This document shows positions 54,146-64,000 of a stretch of DNA of 64,000 nt, in pieces. This stretch comes from Amblyomma americanum (Eukaryota > Arthropoda > Arachnida > Ixodida > Ixodidae), in the NCBI RefSeq assembly GCF_052857255.1, contig NC_135497.1, positions 347,154,799 through 347,218,798 on the forward strand, read 5' to 3'. Every line of letters starts with the position of its first letter. The stretch's first letter is position 1. The translations under genes were made by a program, and so were the position numbers. The notes below the pieces were generated by a model, which saw only the letters and a list, made by a program, of their open reading frames with translations, searched no databases and was not told where the DNA came from.

Positions 54146-57100
54146 GTAAGTGGCGCATTAAAATCTTTTATAACCCTGGTTTGTTTTCCTCTGTGTATAG
54201 GTTTCACAATAACTATGCGAAGCATTCTTGATTACGACCAATGTAACAAAAGAGCAATTGCGGTTCATTTCATGACATGTATGTACAGCCGAGGTCAAAA
54301 TTCTCTGGACCACGTATTTCTAAAACGAAGCCTATAGCAGGAGACAACACTTGCGGAGATGAAAGAACAAAATTTTGACTTTCACCTCCGCAAGTGTGGT
54401 CTCCAGCCGCCGGCTAATAGCATAGGTATCGGCTTCGTTCGAGGAACACGTGGTCCTGAGACTTTTGACCCCGACTCTACTACTGGTGTTTTCGACGGAA
54501 AATGTCATGTTGCTTGCCGCGACAATTGCTATAGATATATTGAGCACCCGAGCTACGACCGGCGGAATCGAAAGTGACGGAGAGAATAGCGAGAAGTAGA
54601 GGAGCGGTAGCGAGCAGGGCAAGGGCGAGCTCTGCATGCACAAAATGAAAAAAAAAGTAAATATGTTTCCGCTGCTCGCAGGCGAGTGTTCATGGCGCTG
54701 CTCATATTTACAAAAAAGCAGCGCGCGCGTAGCGACCTGTCGCCAATTAAACGCTCGCGCTGCACACTGCACCCGCGTCCGGGCCGACCACAATCGCATA
54801 TGGGTCATTACACGCCAAATGTCCCAGACGTTGCGCTCGACCATCTCCAATTTGTTCAAAAAAATTTTTGGAAACTTATCGTAATGTGCGTAATGAAAGC
54901 CTGAAATATTTTTGCCGAAAAAAATTTCGTGACGTGAGGGCAGTTTGAATATTTAGAAAAGGCAAGAAAACGGGCCCTGCTCAATAATAATAACAAGTTC
55001 AAATCTTTAGAAAACACTTCAAAAATTTTTTCATTGACATTTGCACATATTTTCCGTTTCGATATAATTCGGAGGATGCAGCTTTACATAGCATAAGTAT
55101 TTTTAAAAAATCGAAAATATTTGGAAAATGTACACTTTTTGTCACTTTTTGTTTTAAATATAAACTTGCTCTCGGAAATTCGCAAATAACCATTTTGTTC
55201 CTCTAGATGTGTAGAATCTATAATAAATGTTACAGGTGATGAAACTGCGTGGACCAAAGTAAAAAAAAATACTAAAGTTGCAAAAAGTGCGTTTGAAGCC
55301 AAAAACACTCGTTAATTTCACCCTGAGGTGTTCTAAGTAAAAATACAAACAGTAGCGGGTTACATAGAACCGTTTATTACCTTTTATTTCTGAAATTTTT
55401 ATTGAAGTAATTTTTGGTTGAAGCGAGAAAAGAACTTTTGAAGTTGAGCTCTTGGGTCGCAAGTTTCGTCGTCTCTCAACGCCTCTTCACCACACAGCAC
55501 GATACTGCCGACGCTGTAGCCACGCGAAATCTATAGTTCTTGTTCTTAAGTGAGGTTTGCACTGCAGGAAAGCATGGGAACATTGAGTAGTCGAACTGTG
55601 CGGGAAAAGATTTTCTTAACATTGCCAGTGCAGCACATGCCCAAGTGAGCTAGTTGTTCGGTGTGGTTCTGTCGCAGTCGGTCATTCTTGTCGGCGCCAT
55701 GACAGACGTAATCACCAGCATAAGAGCTCGTTAGACACCGTTCTGGAAATGACCAGAACGATACGGTGTTGAAACTATCTGCGACTCAGCAGCACCATGT
55801 GGTACCTGACACTTGTGGCCGTCAGGGGCTCATGCCCGGTTGTTTCTGTTGTGATGCGTTTGTTGTATTTGATTTAATCAGTGAAATTTCTGCGTTAATA
55901 CTCCAGCGACAACTGTAGACGAGCCACTATATGCTGGCGAAGCACCTTCATGCGAGCGACACACCTATGCGCGAACGGGCGGCGTTCACCGCCAGAGCGT
56001 CTCGCGTTACTCGCTGCTGCGGTGTGCACTTCGCATCTTCCCGTGCATGCTCTCCGAGGCGCGCCCTCTCCGCAATCTTTTCGGATATAAATAAAGTACT
56101 TGTGATACGCCTGCCATGCCAGCTGGTCATCCCTCCTCGTAGTCCATGTCAGACAGCATGTTGAATACCGTTGTTTTTCTTCTCTTGGCTGCCCAGCACC
56201 AAAGCACCAAAGCGGACCTGTTCGAACTGCGAAAGCGAAAACGATCTCGTTGATGCACACCATCCGCTGAATGTCGTGCGATATCTTCTTTAGCTCCAGC
56301 CCTAAATATGCACGGCAGCGAACGACAAGAAACGAAGTTATCTGGCCATAAGTGTCATGCCATGCCAGGTGCAGTGTTCTGCGGTGAAGAGGCGTTAAGA
56401 AACGACCCAACGCCGCTTGTCTAGTCTTTCTTTGTACTGGAGTCGCATGTCTATTTTGTTCCTTTGCTTTCTTCAACAAAGCTCTTCAACAAAGCCTCTC
56501 GTTTGTTAACCCATTCTTAGTTTTCAAGTGTTACGCGTTATTACTGTTCCCCGGTTGCAGAAACTGAAGAAGAGATGACGCTTTATACAGCGAACAGGCG
56601 CAGAAGGCCTGTAGTAGTGAGCACCTCAAAACGAAAGACCAAGGAAAAGGTATTGTGACTGCAGCATATTTTTCACGGACATTTAAATTATACCTCAGCA
56701 TCTCAGAGTATTAATTGATGTTTTCTGTTGATGATAAACCTAGATCAAATTTGCAGTACAGGAAATTTAGTTCAGTGTTATTTAATCATAGCTTAAATGG
56801 GTAAAGGTCATATTGCTACAAATATGAAGAAGAAAGCAGTGGCGCCGGACGGGGTGCTCATGCTAGGCCCGCAAACCATTAAATCATGTTTTCATCTGTC
56901 ATCATATCTTCCTGTTCCTTGGCTTGCCACCTCGTAACAACAGGCTTATCAAGAAACAAAATCTTGAGTGTGCGACTGTGTATTTTATAAAACAAAGGAG
57001 GCAACAAAAAGTGTTTGCAACACAAGCAACTATTTAGATGGCAGACTGAAAGGGATACATAAGTGTAATTGATGTTGGATGAAAGTAGTGCATTAACGCT

Positions 57101-60100
57101 CTGAGAACAGGGGCTGCTTTCTCATGATTTAGAAAGTGAAGTGTCATGAATGCGTCGTGACTGCATAGCTGACTGGATGTTGCCTTGCTTGACTACGTTC
57201 GTGCAAATCACATCACAAATAGTGCCAGCACTCCTGTACCGCTAGGAATCTGATTAGGGGGCCAACCTGCCGTTATGTGCTGTGGACGCTTCAACCACGA
57301 ACAGTTGCATCTTGTCCCTAAGGCAGACGGTTAGCAACAACAGTATTGGCAAGAACATGACCATTCTGATGAGCGCAGATAGCGCTGTGGTAAGGTCTGC
57401 TTTCTTGAAATAGACACACATGGCGCTGTGTCTACCAAAACTTCTGGTCCACATACTACGAACATTACACTGAGTGACAGCATCTGTTTGACTGTTAGGT
57501 TTGTTTAAGTCGGCTTGACACAGTAACACCGAGGTGGTATTCTAGATGCCTTGGGTTGTCGCTGGCGATGTCACAGGATTCAAATTCGAGTCGTGCTGCT
57601 ATCACTGAATGTCAGTGCTGAGTCTTAAGATTGCAATACTGAGAACAACACTTGAAGAAAGATATTCTTTGGTGCGCACTCTCCGATAACGTGTTTATAT
57701 GACACGTGGGCATTTTGTGTAGTAGTAGTAGTAGTAGCAGCAGCAGTAGTAAGTGGTTTTATTAAATAATAATAAAAAAGAAGGAAAATATTTGTTGCTA
57801 GCCCAGGCAACTGAAGCACTTGAGCTGGGGCAGTGGAAATAATGGTTAGCAGGCAGTTTTTTTTGTGTTCGCTCATGAAAACACTTTTCGAGAAGCTGTG
57901 GCTGTGCAGTTGGTGGAAAGCAGACTTTAAGGCATGAACTGATTTGAGAGAGTATTTATGCGCAAAACTCATTCACCATCTGTCCCAAATCTCAGTTTTT
58001 CATACAAAGCATACGACAGGTGTTCTGTTGGCAGCAAACATTGCAGAAGTACTTTGCCACAATAGCCTTGTGCATGTTATCCAAGCCTTGAACATTATTC
58101 AACGGTGAATTTCAAACTAACATACGAGTGAAACAAATGCAAGACTCTAACAAAGGAAGAAAAAGTGCTGAGCAAGCCATGCCAGCATGCAGTAAAATAC
58201 ACATTGTGCCTTTTTTTCTTAGCCTGACAGGTGTTAAAGGTCCAGCTGAGCATAAGAAAGTTCCCAGTTTTGCTTTTCACATCACAATTTATAGCCTAGA
58301 CATGACTAAATTCAAGCTCTGAGGAAATAGGGCATGTAATGAAAACAGCAAGGACAAAAGTGCTCTACCGTTGTCCTCGTTCGTTCTGCCATTTATATTA
58401 CATCTTCAAGCATGAACCAACTAGCCCAGGCAAAAGTTTTACTTGAGTAAATAGTACATATTACTACGTGGCTGCAAAAACCAGGCTCCTCTGGCTCTAC
58501 TGCAGGGCAGAAAGTGACAAATAATGTTCAGAAAGGGTTCAATATTTCTTAGCAGCAAACCAAAAATGAATTTTTTTCCTGTTTCAGCCTACCCTGTGCC
58601 CTTAAATACACATGCAGCCATGGAATAATTATCATTGGGTAGTGGACGAATATGAGAACTAAGAATTAAGACATATTCATTCACACCAGAATGGAATATG
58701 CTTCACCAGTTTGTCACTCTAGACTTATCAACTCATAAAAGCAATGCAACACTATTTATAACGTCATGTTACGTCTGTCTGTAGGCATCTGATCATACCT
58801 CTACTGTCATTTTGTCGCAAAATAGCCCAACTCTGTTTTTCTCTTAGCTGTATCACAGTTTTGCTTGGTTTGCTAAACTGTGAGTACATTGCAGTGGCTC
58901 TCAATAAATTCCGAATTGCAGGTAGCGCAGCCGACCAAAAAGGTGCGCAAAGAGTTTCAGAAGAAGCACGATACAGAGCTCCTGGAGGACATTGAGGAGC
59001 AGTTGGTTGATACTGTAGGCCTTCAAGGAACGTGCGACACACTGCGCAGTGAGCTCCAGGCAGTGAAAAAGCAGCTTAATGATCTGCAACGGGAAATTGC
59101 GCAGAAGGGGGAACGGGGCACTGATACTGTGCCTTGCAATACCTGTGCATGCAGTGCTGGCGATTACGAGACGCTGAAAGCTGAAGTGAAAGAGCTGCGT
59201 GCATTGAATATTGACTTGCAGAAGAGCCTGATGCAGAAAATATTTGCGTCTGGTGAGTGCATTATCTGGTTCCATGTTTTATTGATTGACAGTGTTAGCC
59301 ATTTTGCAAAGCACACAAAACATGCAGTTCCTCAAAACACACATTTATGCTTTACTCAAGTAGAAATACAGGTGAAGCACAGTTGAATCTGGACTTCTTT
59401 TGTGTTGGTCAGTTGCCTGTAATTATTGGTGCTTACACTGTTGTTAATGAAGCAGAACTGCAGGGCGGTTTACTGATGGATGAACTAATGCAATAGTGAG
59501 CAAGAAAGCCTGGAGGCAAACATATGATGGCAGGGCAAACTAATTTTTAGAGTAATAGTGCTCCAATTCCTGCATTTTAAAGATATAGAAGTGTTGCCCA
59601 AAGTATAAAGCATTGACCAAGTGATCATTGGGTCTGGAATTGAGCTGTGATGTCAGAGGTGGTTTTCACAGAGCAGGTTGAGGAACACTGCTCAGAAGAA
59701 GAGTGTGTCTCCAAACCATTCTTTCAGTATGTTTAATGCTGGACAGCCTACTGAGGACTTTAGCACTGCAGAGTATGCTCTGGTCCTGTCGCGCATTAAG
59801 ACGATCTCTTAAGTGCAAGTTTGAGATGATCCTATTTCGTGGGTGGACTAGCTGTAACTATCACTGCAGTATCTGCACAAATCAGGAACTGATGGGTAAT
59901 CATGTGAAACCACCATGGTATCACAGCATCGAATTGTTAGTTTCGTTAAAGAATGTTTTCTCTCAGCTTCGTGCAGGACAGGAACTTGGATGGGTAATGA
60001 AAAAAGCTGGGAATGAGGGCTGTGCAGTGAATTTTTGTGCAGAAATTGATGGGGGTAATGTTAGCAGCCTTAGAGCGCTAACAATGTAATACGAATACTA

Positions 60101-62421
60101 CAGGGTGTTCCAAATTATTTTGTACTTTTATATTTTAGCTTCGTGAAAGATTTAGCAGTGAAGTTTGTGCAGGTGGAGTATATACCCAGGCAGATGTTAT
60201 TTATGTGACTGATTGCACTAAAAGACTTAACGGCACTTTTATTGAGCACAACCTAACATGAAAAAGGCTAGAAAAGCAAAACACATGCTGCCTTCACCTA
60301 GCTATTTCTCAAGTTAAACGCATGCGCCAACACTTACTTTTTGGCATAAATCTCAGAGGCTACGCTATACTGCCGTTCCATTCTAAGCATAGGTCACCCA
60401 GCCTTTTCAGTTAACACATTACAAGCAGTGAGACAATTCTTGAATTCAATTTTCTTGCTGCTTGATGATTCTTTGCTGCTGGGTAACTGTCAACACAGCC
60501 ACAAAGATCCAGACATATTTTAATGGGAGCAATAAAAGGAAAGCATTGTCTTCAACATTTTTGGTGAGCAGTTTGTTTATTGCAATGTCGCCTGTTATGT
60601 CATACATTACAGAAAGCAGAGTTATTTATGCATCATCCATGGATGTGCATGTGAATGCACCAACGCAACTGCCTGCTCAAAAAGAAAAAGGCAAGTGTGC
60701 TCTTTTGGAATGCATGCATGGTCTTGTTTAGTTCAGTAGGTTAATATAGGGACACACTATGGTTTAGGTTTTGGTCTGTAGAGTTTAATGCTCCAAAGGG
60801 ACCCAGGCGAATCAGGCTCTTTTGGTGCTGTAAATTCTTCTGTGTACCCCTGTACACTTGATGTGAATAACGCGCTACGCACTGACAGAAACCTGTACAT
60901 GTCGTGCACATGTAAGGGAATGCACCGAGGAAGCATCTTGCCTTCTCGTGTCCAAATCTAATTTATGATGCATGAAAGTGAATCCCTAATGTGTCATTTT
61001 GGCAGCACTACCCCCAGCAGTACCATCTGCTAGGCCCATAGTCAGCCATGGTGGCCTGTATAATTTGGGTGAGCGAAGTGTGGTTATGCTTGCTTTGTTT
61101 GCAGTTATCAGTAGTGCTTTAGCAAGTGTTCTGGCTTAGCATGGTTCCCTTCAAATGAGTTTGATGAAGTATGTAGGGTTTACGTTACAGTTAAGGCTAT
61201 TTGCATTGTGCATTTTTTCGTTCAGATGGTTTGTGCAAGAGTACTGGAAAGCTTTGTGCCTTGCAGGGGGCCCAGGAAGTTCAAGAGTTGCAGCAAATTG
61301 CAGTGGTCCGAGCCATTCAGGTGAGCACAGGCTCCTGCAATACATGCTGACTGTTCGTATTGGCATCTATGTTTCACTCATTGACTGCATGCCTTTTGGC
61401 CTGGGCTCTCCCGATGGCTCAGTGGTTATGGTGCTTGGCTGTTGAACGAGAAGACATGCGTTCAATCCCGGCAGAGGCAGTCGAATTTTGATGGAGGTGA
61501 AATTCTAGAGGCCCGTGGTCTGTGGGTTGTTGGTGCACGTTAAAGATCCCCAGGTGGTCAAAATTTCAGGAGCCCTTCACCACTGTGTTTCTCATAGACT
61601 GAGTCGGTTTGTGACGTTACGCCTTCGTAAACTACAAACTATTAAACCTTTTGGCCTAGAAAAAGATTATCAAAGTAGCATAAGGTAGGTACGGTAATGT
61701 ACCTTGTAGACACAGTTTGGTTTTTGTGGCTTTCATCTGAATGCGTGAAGTCTGAAGGTTCATTCTAAATGTGTAAATGTTGCAGCACTGCCTCCAACAC
61801 CTACCACCTTCACACTGACCGCACCCACTCACAGTAGCCCACATTTTTCAGGTAAGCAATTTCTAGTCATACATGTGCTATTAGTTTTGCTTATATGATG
61901 AGTACTGCAAAGGGATATCGAGGACAAATAAATTACAGCATTCTAAAAATAAGAATTCTACTTGCACTCAAAACACAGTGCCTAAAATGCTGGAAAAGGG
62001 AAAAAATAGCTGAGGTTTAATGTGGGTAAACCCAGTGACGTGCAAAAGCGTTAGTAGTTTGGCATAGCTTATCTTGGTTGACTGTAGCTTTAAATAGCGT
62101 TGCTGTCTCCTCGCTATTACCTGCCAGAGGCACGCTCATGAGGTGGATCGGGATATATGTTTCCCAAGTTGCCAGGAGCGCCATAAACCGTTATAACCCC
62201 ACGTAGCGCGTTATAACTTTCTGGCCTACAAAAAGATTAGTAAAGCAGCATATGGTAGGTACGGTAATGTACCTTGTAAGCGCAGTTTGCTTTTTATGGC
62301 TGTCACCTGAGTGTGTGAAGTTGGAAAGTTTATTCTAAATGTGTAAATGTTGCAGCACTGCGCCCACCGCCTGCCACCGTCACCCTGACCACAGCCACTC
62401 AGAGTAGCCCACATTATTCAT
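53962..62421 (+). CDS. BEND5-like host gene, seven coding exons, 3' end outside window
   Basis: A plus-strand spliced gene. Exons: 53962-54145, 56561-56649, 58922-59252, 61006-61068, 61267-61320, 61786-61851, 62356-62421. All junctions are GT-AG and every phase agrees (1, 0, then 1 throughout), giving one open frame across all seven. Exon 1 encodes an N-terminal module like that of vertebrate BEND5 (MYALIEYL..., HFSPRNVADFD, YWRGD, YGAKIIHLA). Exon 3 encodes a coiled coil ending in LKAEVKELRALNIDLQKSL, close to the BEND5 KELRDLNRRLQ segment (recalled). Exons 4-7 are short and Pro/Ser/Thr-rich. BEN-domain proteins bind DNA and repress transcription in the nucleus. The BEN domain itself would lie right of 64000. 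Confidence 0.72.
54286..54477. mobile_element. Tc1/mariner-type MITE in intron 1 (192 bp)
   Basis: A near-palindromic element with ends CAGCCGAGGTCAAAATTCTC and, read inward from the right, GAGTCGGGGTCAAAAGTCTC. TA flanks both sides (54284-54285, 54478-54479). An inner stem pairs ACACTTGCGGAG with CTCCGCAAGTGT. The GGTCAAAA-type terminal sequence and TA duplication point to Tc1/mariner. Confidence 0.8.
54480..56560 (+). other. Rest of intron 1, no feature
   Basis: AT-rich intron with a GC-richer block at 55900-56230. It is bounded by the exon 2 acceptor CCGGTTGCAG. Confidence 0.5.
56561..56649 (+). CDS. BEND5-like exon 2
   Basis: 89 bp: two bases complete the codon from exon 1, then 29 codons with a basic cluster (NRRRRPVV, SKRKTKEK), possibly a nuclear localisation signal. 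It ends in phase 0 at donor AAG|GTATTG. An in-frame ATG at 56575 could be an alternative start. Confidence 0.7.
57720..57751. repeat. (TAG)n/(CAG)n microsatellite in intron 2
   Basis: TAG units run into CAG units and back to TAG, about ten triplets. Confidence 0.9.
58922..59252 (+). CDS. BEND5-like exon 3 (coiled coil)
   Basis: 331 bp, 110 codons plus one base. Acceptor GAATTGCAG, donor G|GTGAGT. Two predicted coiled-coil runs: TCDTLRSELQAVKKQLNDLQ and YETLKAEVKELRALNIDLQ, separated by a Cys-bearing stretch (CNTCACSAG). Coding composition is strong. This exon gave the main resemblance to BEND5. Confidence 0.82.
59253..61005 (+). other. Intron 3, no other feature
   Basis: A frame at 59703-60089 is open but has no recognised content and no splice signals consistent with the gene phase. 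Confidence 0.4.
61006..61068 (+). CDS. BEND5-like exon 4 (63 bp, Pro-rich)
   Basis: Acceptor TTTTGGCAG, donor G|GTGAGC, phase 1 at both ends. Starts ALPPAVPSARP. Its symmetric phase lets it be skipped without a frame change. Confidence 0.65.
61267..61320 (+). CDS. BEND5-like exon 5 (54 bp)
   Basis: Acceptor CCTTGCAG, donor G|GTGAGC, phase 1-1. Encodes GPGSSRVAANCSGPSHS. Confidence 0.6.
61403..61646 (+). mobile_element. tRNA-derived SINE (type A) in intron 5
   Basis: A box TGGCTCAGTGG, B box CGTTCAATCCC, body with CCCAGGTGGTCAAAATTTC. The 11-bp target duplication CCTTTTGGCCT lies at 61392-61402 and 61647-61657. More diverged than the copies at 8.8 and 35.5 kb. Confidence 0.85.
61647..62214 (+). 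repeat. Tandem duplication, first copy (exon 6 with intron flanks)
   Basis: About 570 bp matching 62215-62770 from GGCCTAGAAAAAGATTATC to TTGCCAGGAGCG. Both copies contain a 66-bp exon with its acceptor and donor. Confidence 0.88.
61786..61851 (+). CDS. BEND5-like exon 6 (66 bp)
   Basis: Acceptor AAATGTTGCAG, donor G|GTAAGC, phase 1-1. Encodes ALPPTPTTFTLTAPTHSSP and on to HFS. Starts like exon 4 (ALPP). Confidence 0.65.
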
Positions 62422-62770
62422 GTAAGCAATTTCTAGTCATACATGTGCTGCTCGTTTTGCTTTTATGATCAATGCTGCAAAGGAATAATGGAGACAAATA
62501 AATTACAGCATTCAAAAAAGAATGCTACTTCCACTCAAAATGCAGTGCTTGAGTGCTGGAAAAGGAGAAAAGATTGCTGAGGCTTAATGTGGGTAAACCT
62601 GGTATGACATGCGAAAGCATTAGTAGCTTGGTGTAGCTTATCTTGGTAGACGGTAGATTCACTGGCGTTGCTGTCTCCTTGCCATCACCTGCCAGAGGCA
62701 TGCTTGTGAGGTGGATCGTGTTATATGTTGCCCAAGTTGCCAGGAGCAACATAGATATAAAGCCCCACTT
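62215..62770 (+). repeat. Tandem duplication, second copy (exon 7 with intron flanks)
   Basis: Partner of 61647-62214; identical acceptor word AAATGTTGCAG and the GTAAGCAATTTCTAGTCATA downstream block. Confidence 0.88.
62356..62421 (+). CDS. BEND5-like exon 7 (66 bp, duplicate of exon 6)
   Basis: Phase 1-1, donor T|GTAAGC. Encodes ALRPPPATVTLTTATQSSP and on to HYS. The last exon base is T instead of G, which may weaken the donor. No stop is introduced. Confidence 0.6.
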
Positions 62771-62773
62771 CAA

Positions 62774-62976
62774 CATGCCGTACGCACATGCCTGTGTGGC
62801 CTAGGGGCAGCATGTCTAACTTGGGATCCAAGGGTCACGGGAGGCCGTATTCTTATCTCACCCTCCCATCTTAGTGGCAAAGCCCAAGTTGGCAATGCCT
62901 GTCAATTCGACGACACAGGGAATTATGAGCCAGTTAGACTTCGTGAACTAGTGCTTTTGCATTAAAAAAAAAAAAC
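62774..62976 (+). mobile_element. tRNA-like SINE with poly-A end
   Basis: A GTGGCCTAGGGGCAGCATG A-box-like start and a worn B box near 62833 (AGGGTCACGGGAGGC), then a unique body and an A12 run (62965-62976). A different family from types A and B. Confidence 0.5.
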
Positions 62977-63295
62977 ATCAGTCGTCTCTAGTACTGGTGA
63001 CTCAAAAACATCATGGCAGTGTGTTACCATTTTTTTGGTTTCATCTCGATCCCCGAGACTATGCTGCATTATCATTCACTTTCAAGCACTGATCATTGAG
63101 TGCATGTTTCCTTTCATGTCACTTGTTTGAATTGAATAGTAGGAACATTCTGGACTCTAGTTTTATCAGCAGTAAATCCTTCTTTTTCATCCAGTGAAAC
63201 ACGGCTTCAAAAAAAGCCAGAAAGTGCCAAAGAATTAATTTTTACTTTGAGAAGAGTTGGATGAAGTTGTATGCGATGTCCTTCAGTAACGTATG
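62977..63295. other. No feature recognised
   Basis: Presumed intron of the BEND5-like gene or flank. Confidence 0.4.
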
Positions 63296-63385
63296 TTGCC
63301 GGGCTAGTTGGTTTTGCATTCTTGAAAAACACATGGCGCTACAAGCTATGCACAAAAAGACGAGACGAAGGACAGGCACCGTCCT
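63296..63385. mobile_element. PLE-type terminal fragment
   Basis: TTGCCGGGCTAGTTGGT followed by a block of the form AT.CTT...GCG...ACA. It shares this start with foldback insertion 3 (46.1 kb) and resembles 63586-63670. Confidence 0.45.
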
Positions 63386-63585
63386 GTATGTAATGTCCTT
63401 TTAATGAGCCATCTTTAGCTGATCATTGTTATATTACAGCATAGTGAGGCTAAAGTTGTACAGTTCTCATTCTAAAGAAGACAATTTGATTCATGGGAGT
63501 CTTGGTTGAAATGTTTTACGATATTATTATTGGGAATGGCATTATGGGGCCCCCAGGAAAGTAAATGTGTTAAGGCGGAGATCTG

Positions 63586-64000
63586 GGCAAGCTGGTACAT
63601 GCTTAGAAGCGGTTTACAAGCGCAACACACAAGACAAGAAAGAACTGACACCACGAGGGCTGACTATTAACTTAGGTTTATTCTGCTTTACAGGAAGTAT
63701 ATAAGGAAGGAAGTGATACAGGATGAAAGGCAAGATAAAATGAGACCCGGAAAGTACATGAAACAGTGAACGCCCCCTTCCACGCCGTTACGGAGACAAA
63801 TAATTTCCTTTTCAAGCAATCTAACAGATGGTTTGCTGACGCAACTCTGACCCCTAACCCTGATAGCCATCGCCTCAAACAACTCCCTTACTTCCTGAGA
63901 TTTGTACTTTTTGAAGGAAGTGTGTTTGGCGCATCATAGCCATAGTTGCTTTTGCGCCATTAAAATCAATATAACTAACTACCTTTTTGAAGGAAGCTTC
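63586..64000 (-). pseudogene. PLE 3' end: C-terminus of GIY-YIG endonuclease and 3' UTR
   Basis: Minus strand: ELFEAMAIR, then GQSCVSKPSVRLLEKEI, which matches the conserved end of PLE GIY-YIG domains (EAYxIxKxGxxCVSxPS type). An upstream frame (about 63895-64000) holds more of the domain but is shifted. The terminus at 63586-63670 resembles other PLE ends in the window. Continues past the right edge. Confidence 0.65.

Noticed and set aside
59703..60089. 128-codon frame inside intron 3 of the BEND5-like gene
   Set aside because: No splice sites in the required phase and no resemblance to the gene.

Overview
The window looks like repeat-dense nuclear DNA of an arthropod, most likely a hard (metastriate) tick. 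I infer this from tRNA-headed SINEs of the type I associate with tick genomes, several Penelope-like elements (PLEs), animal-type Gypsy, Tnp2/CACTA and Jockey-superfamily elements, and spliced genes with GT-AG introns. There is no bacterial gene organisation. The species call is inference. Most of the sequence is mobile DNA in several layers of nesting, plus one convincing host gene near the right end.

Layout. 1-8.0 kb: a non-LTR retrotransposon (LINE) on the minus strand, split by a 5,971-bp Gypsy element with 937-bp LTRs and a 4-bp target duplication. The Gypsy element keeps gag, protease, RT and RNase H but has lost the integrase core. Its gag-pol junction carries a textbook -1 frameshift heptamer. 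8.2-13.4 kb: a LINE tail, a SINE and a 1,450-bp non-autonomous DNA transposon with a TTA target duplication. 14.4-16.8 kb: a decayed transposase-like gene ending in a SAP-like motif. 17.1 and 19.1 kb: two foldback insertions. 21.05-23.6 kb: a 5'-truncated LINE whose RT frame is open for about 815 codons, with a 3' hairpin and an (ATCC)n tail. 24.5-25.0 kb: a minisatellite built on a 12-bp palindrome with a period of about 30 bp. 25-32.7 kb: no recognisable gene. 32.77-35.86 kb: two 5'-truncated PLE copies joined head to head, bounded by one 12-bp target duplication.

41.0-50.5 kb: a broken, spliced Tnp2/CACTA-type transposase gene on the minus strand. Its 3' part has been tandemly duplicated, invaded by a second Gypsy element, and hit by a 160-bp foldback insertion with an 11-bp target duplication. 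53.9-62.4 kb: the first seven coding exons of a plus-strand host gene resembling the vertebrate BEN-domain gene BEND5 (N-terminal module and coiled coil). All exon phases agree, and the last 66-bp exon is tandemly duplicated. The BEN domain itself would lie beyond the right edge. 62.8-64 kb: a SINE and PLE termini.

The most interesting structure is a recurring architecture: four separate insertions (209, 227, 160 and 3,093 bp) are inverted repeats or head-to-head copies, each bounded by 11-14 bp direct repeats. At least one is a PLE, and the two smallest with a shared sequence show a compensatory base-pair change in an internal hairpin. This suggests that PLE-type integration commonly yields inverted dimers, and that short foldbacks are their minimal products.
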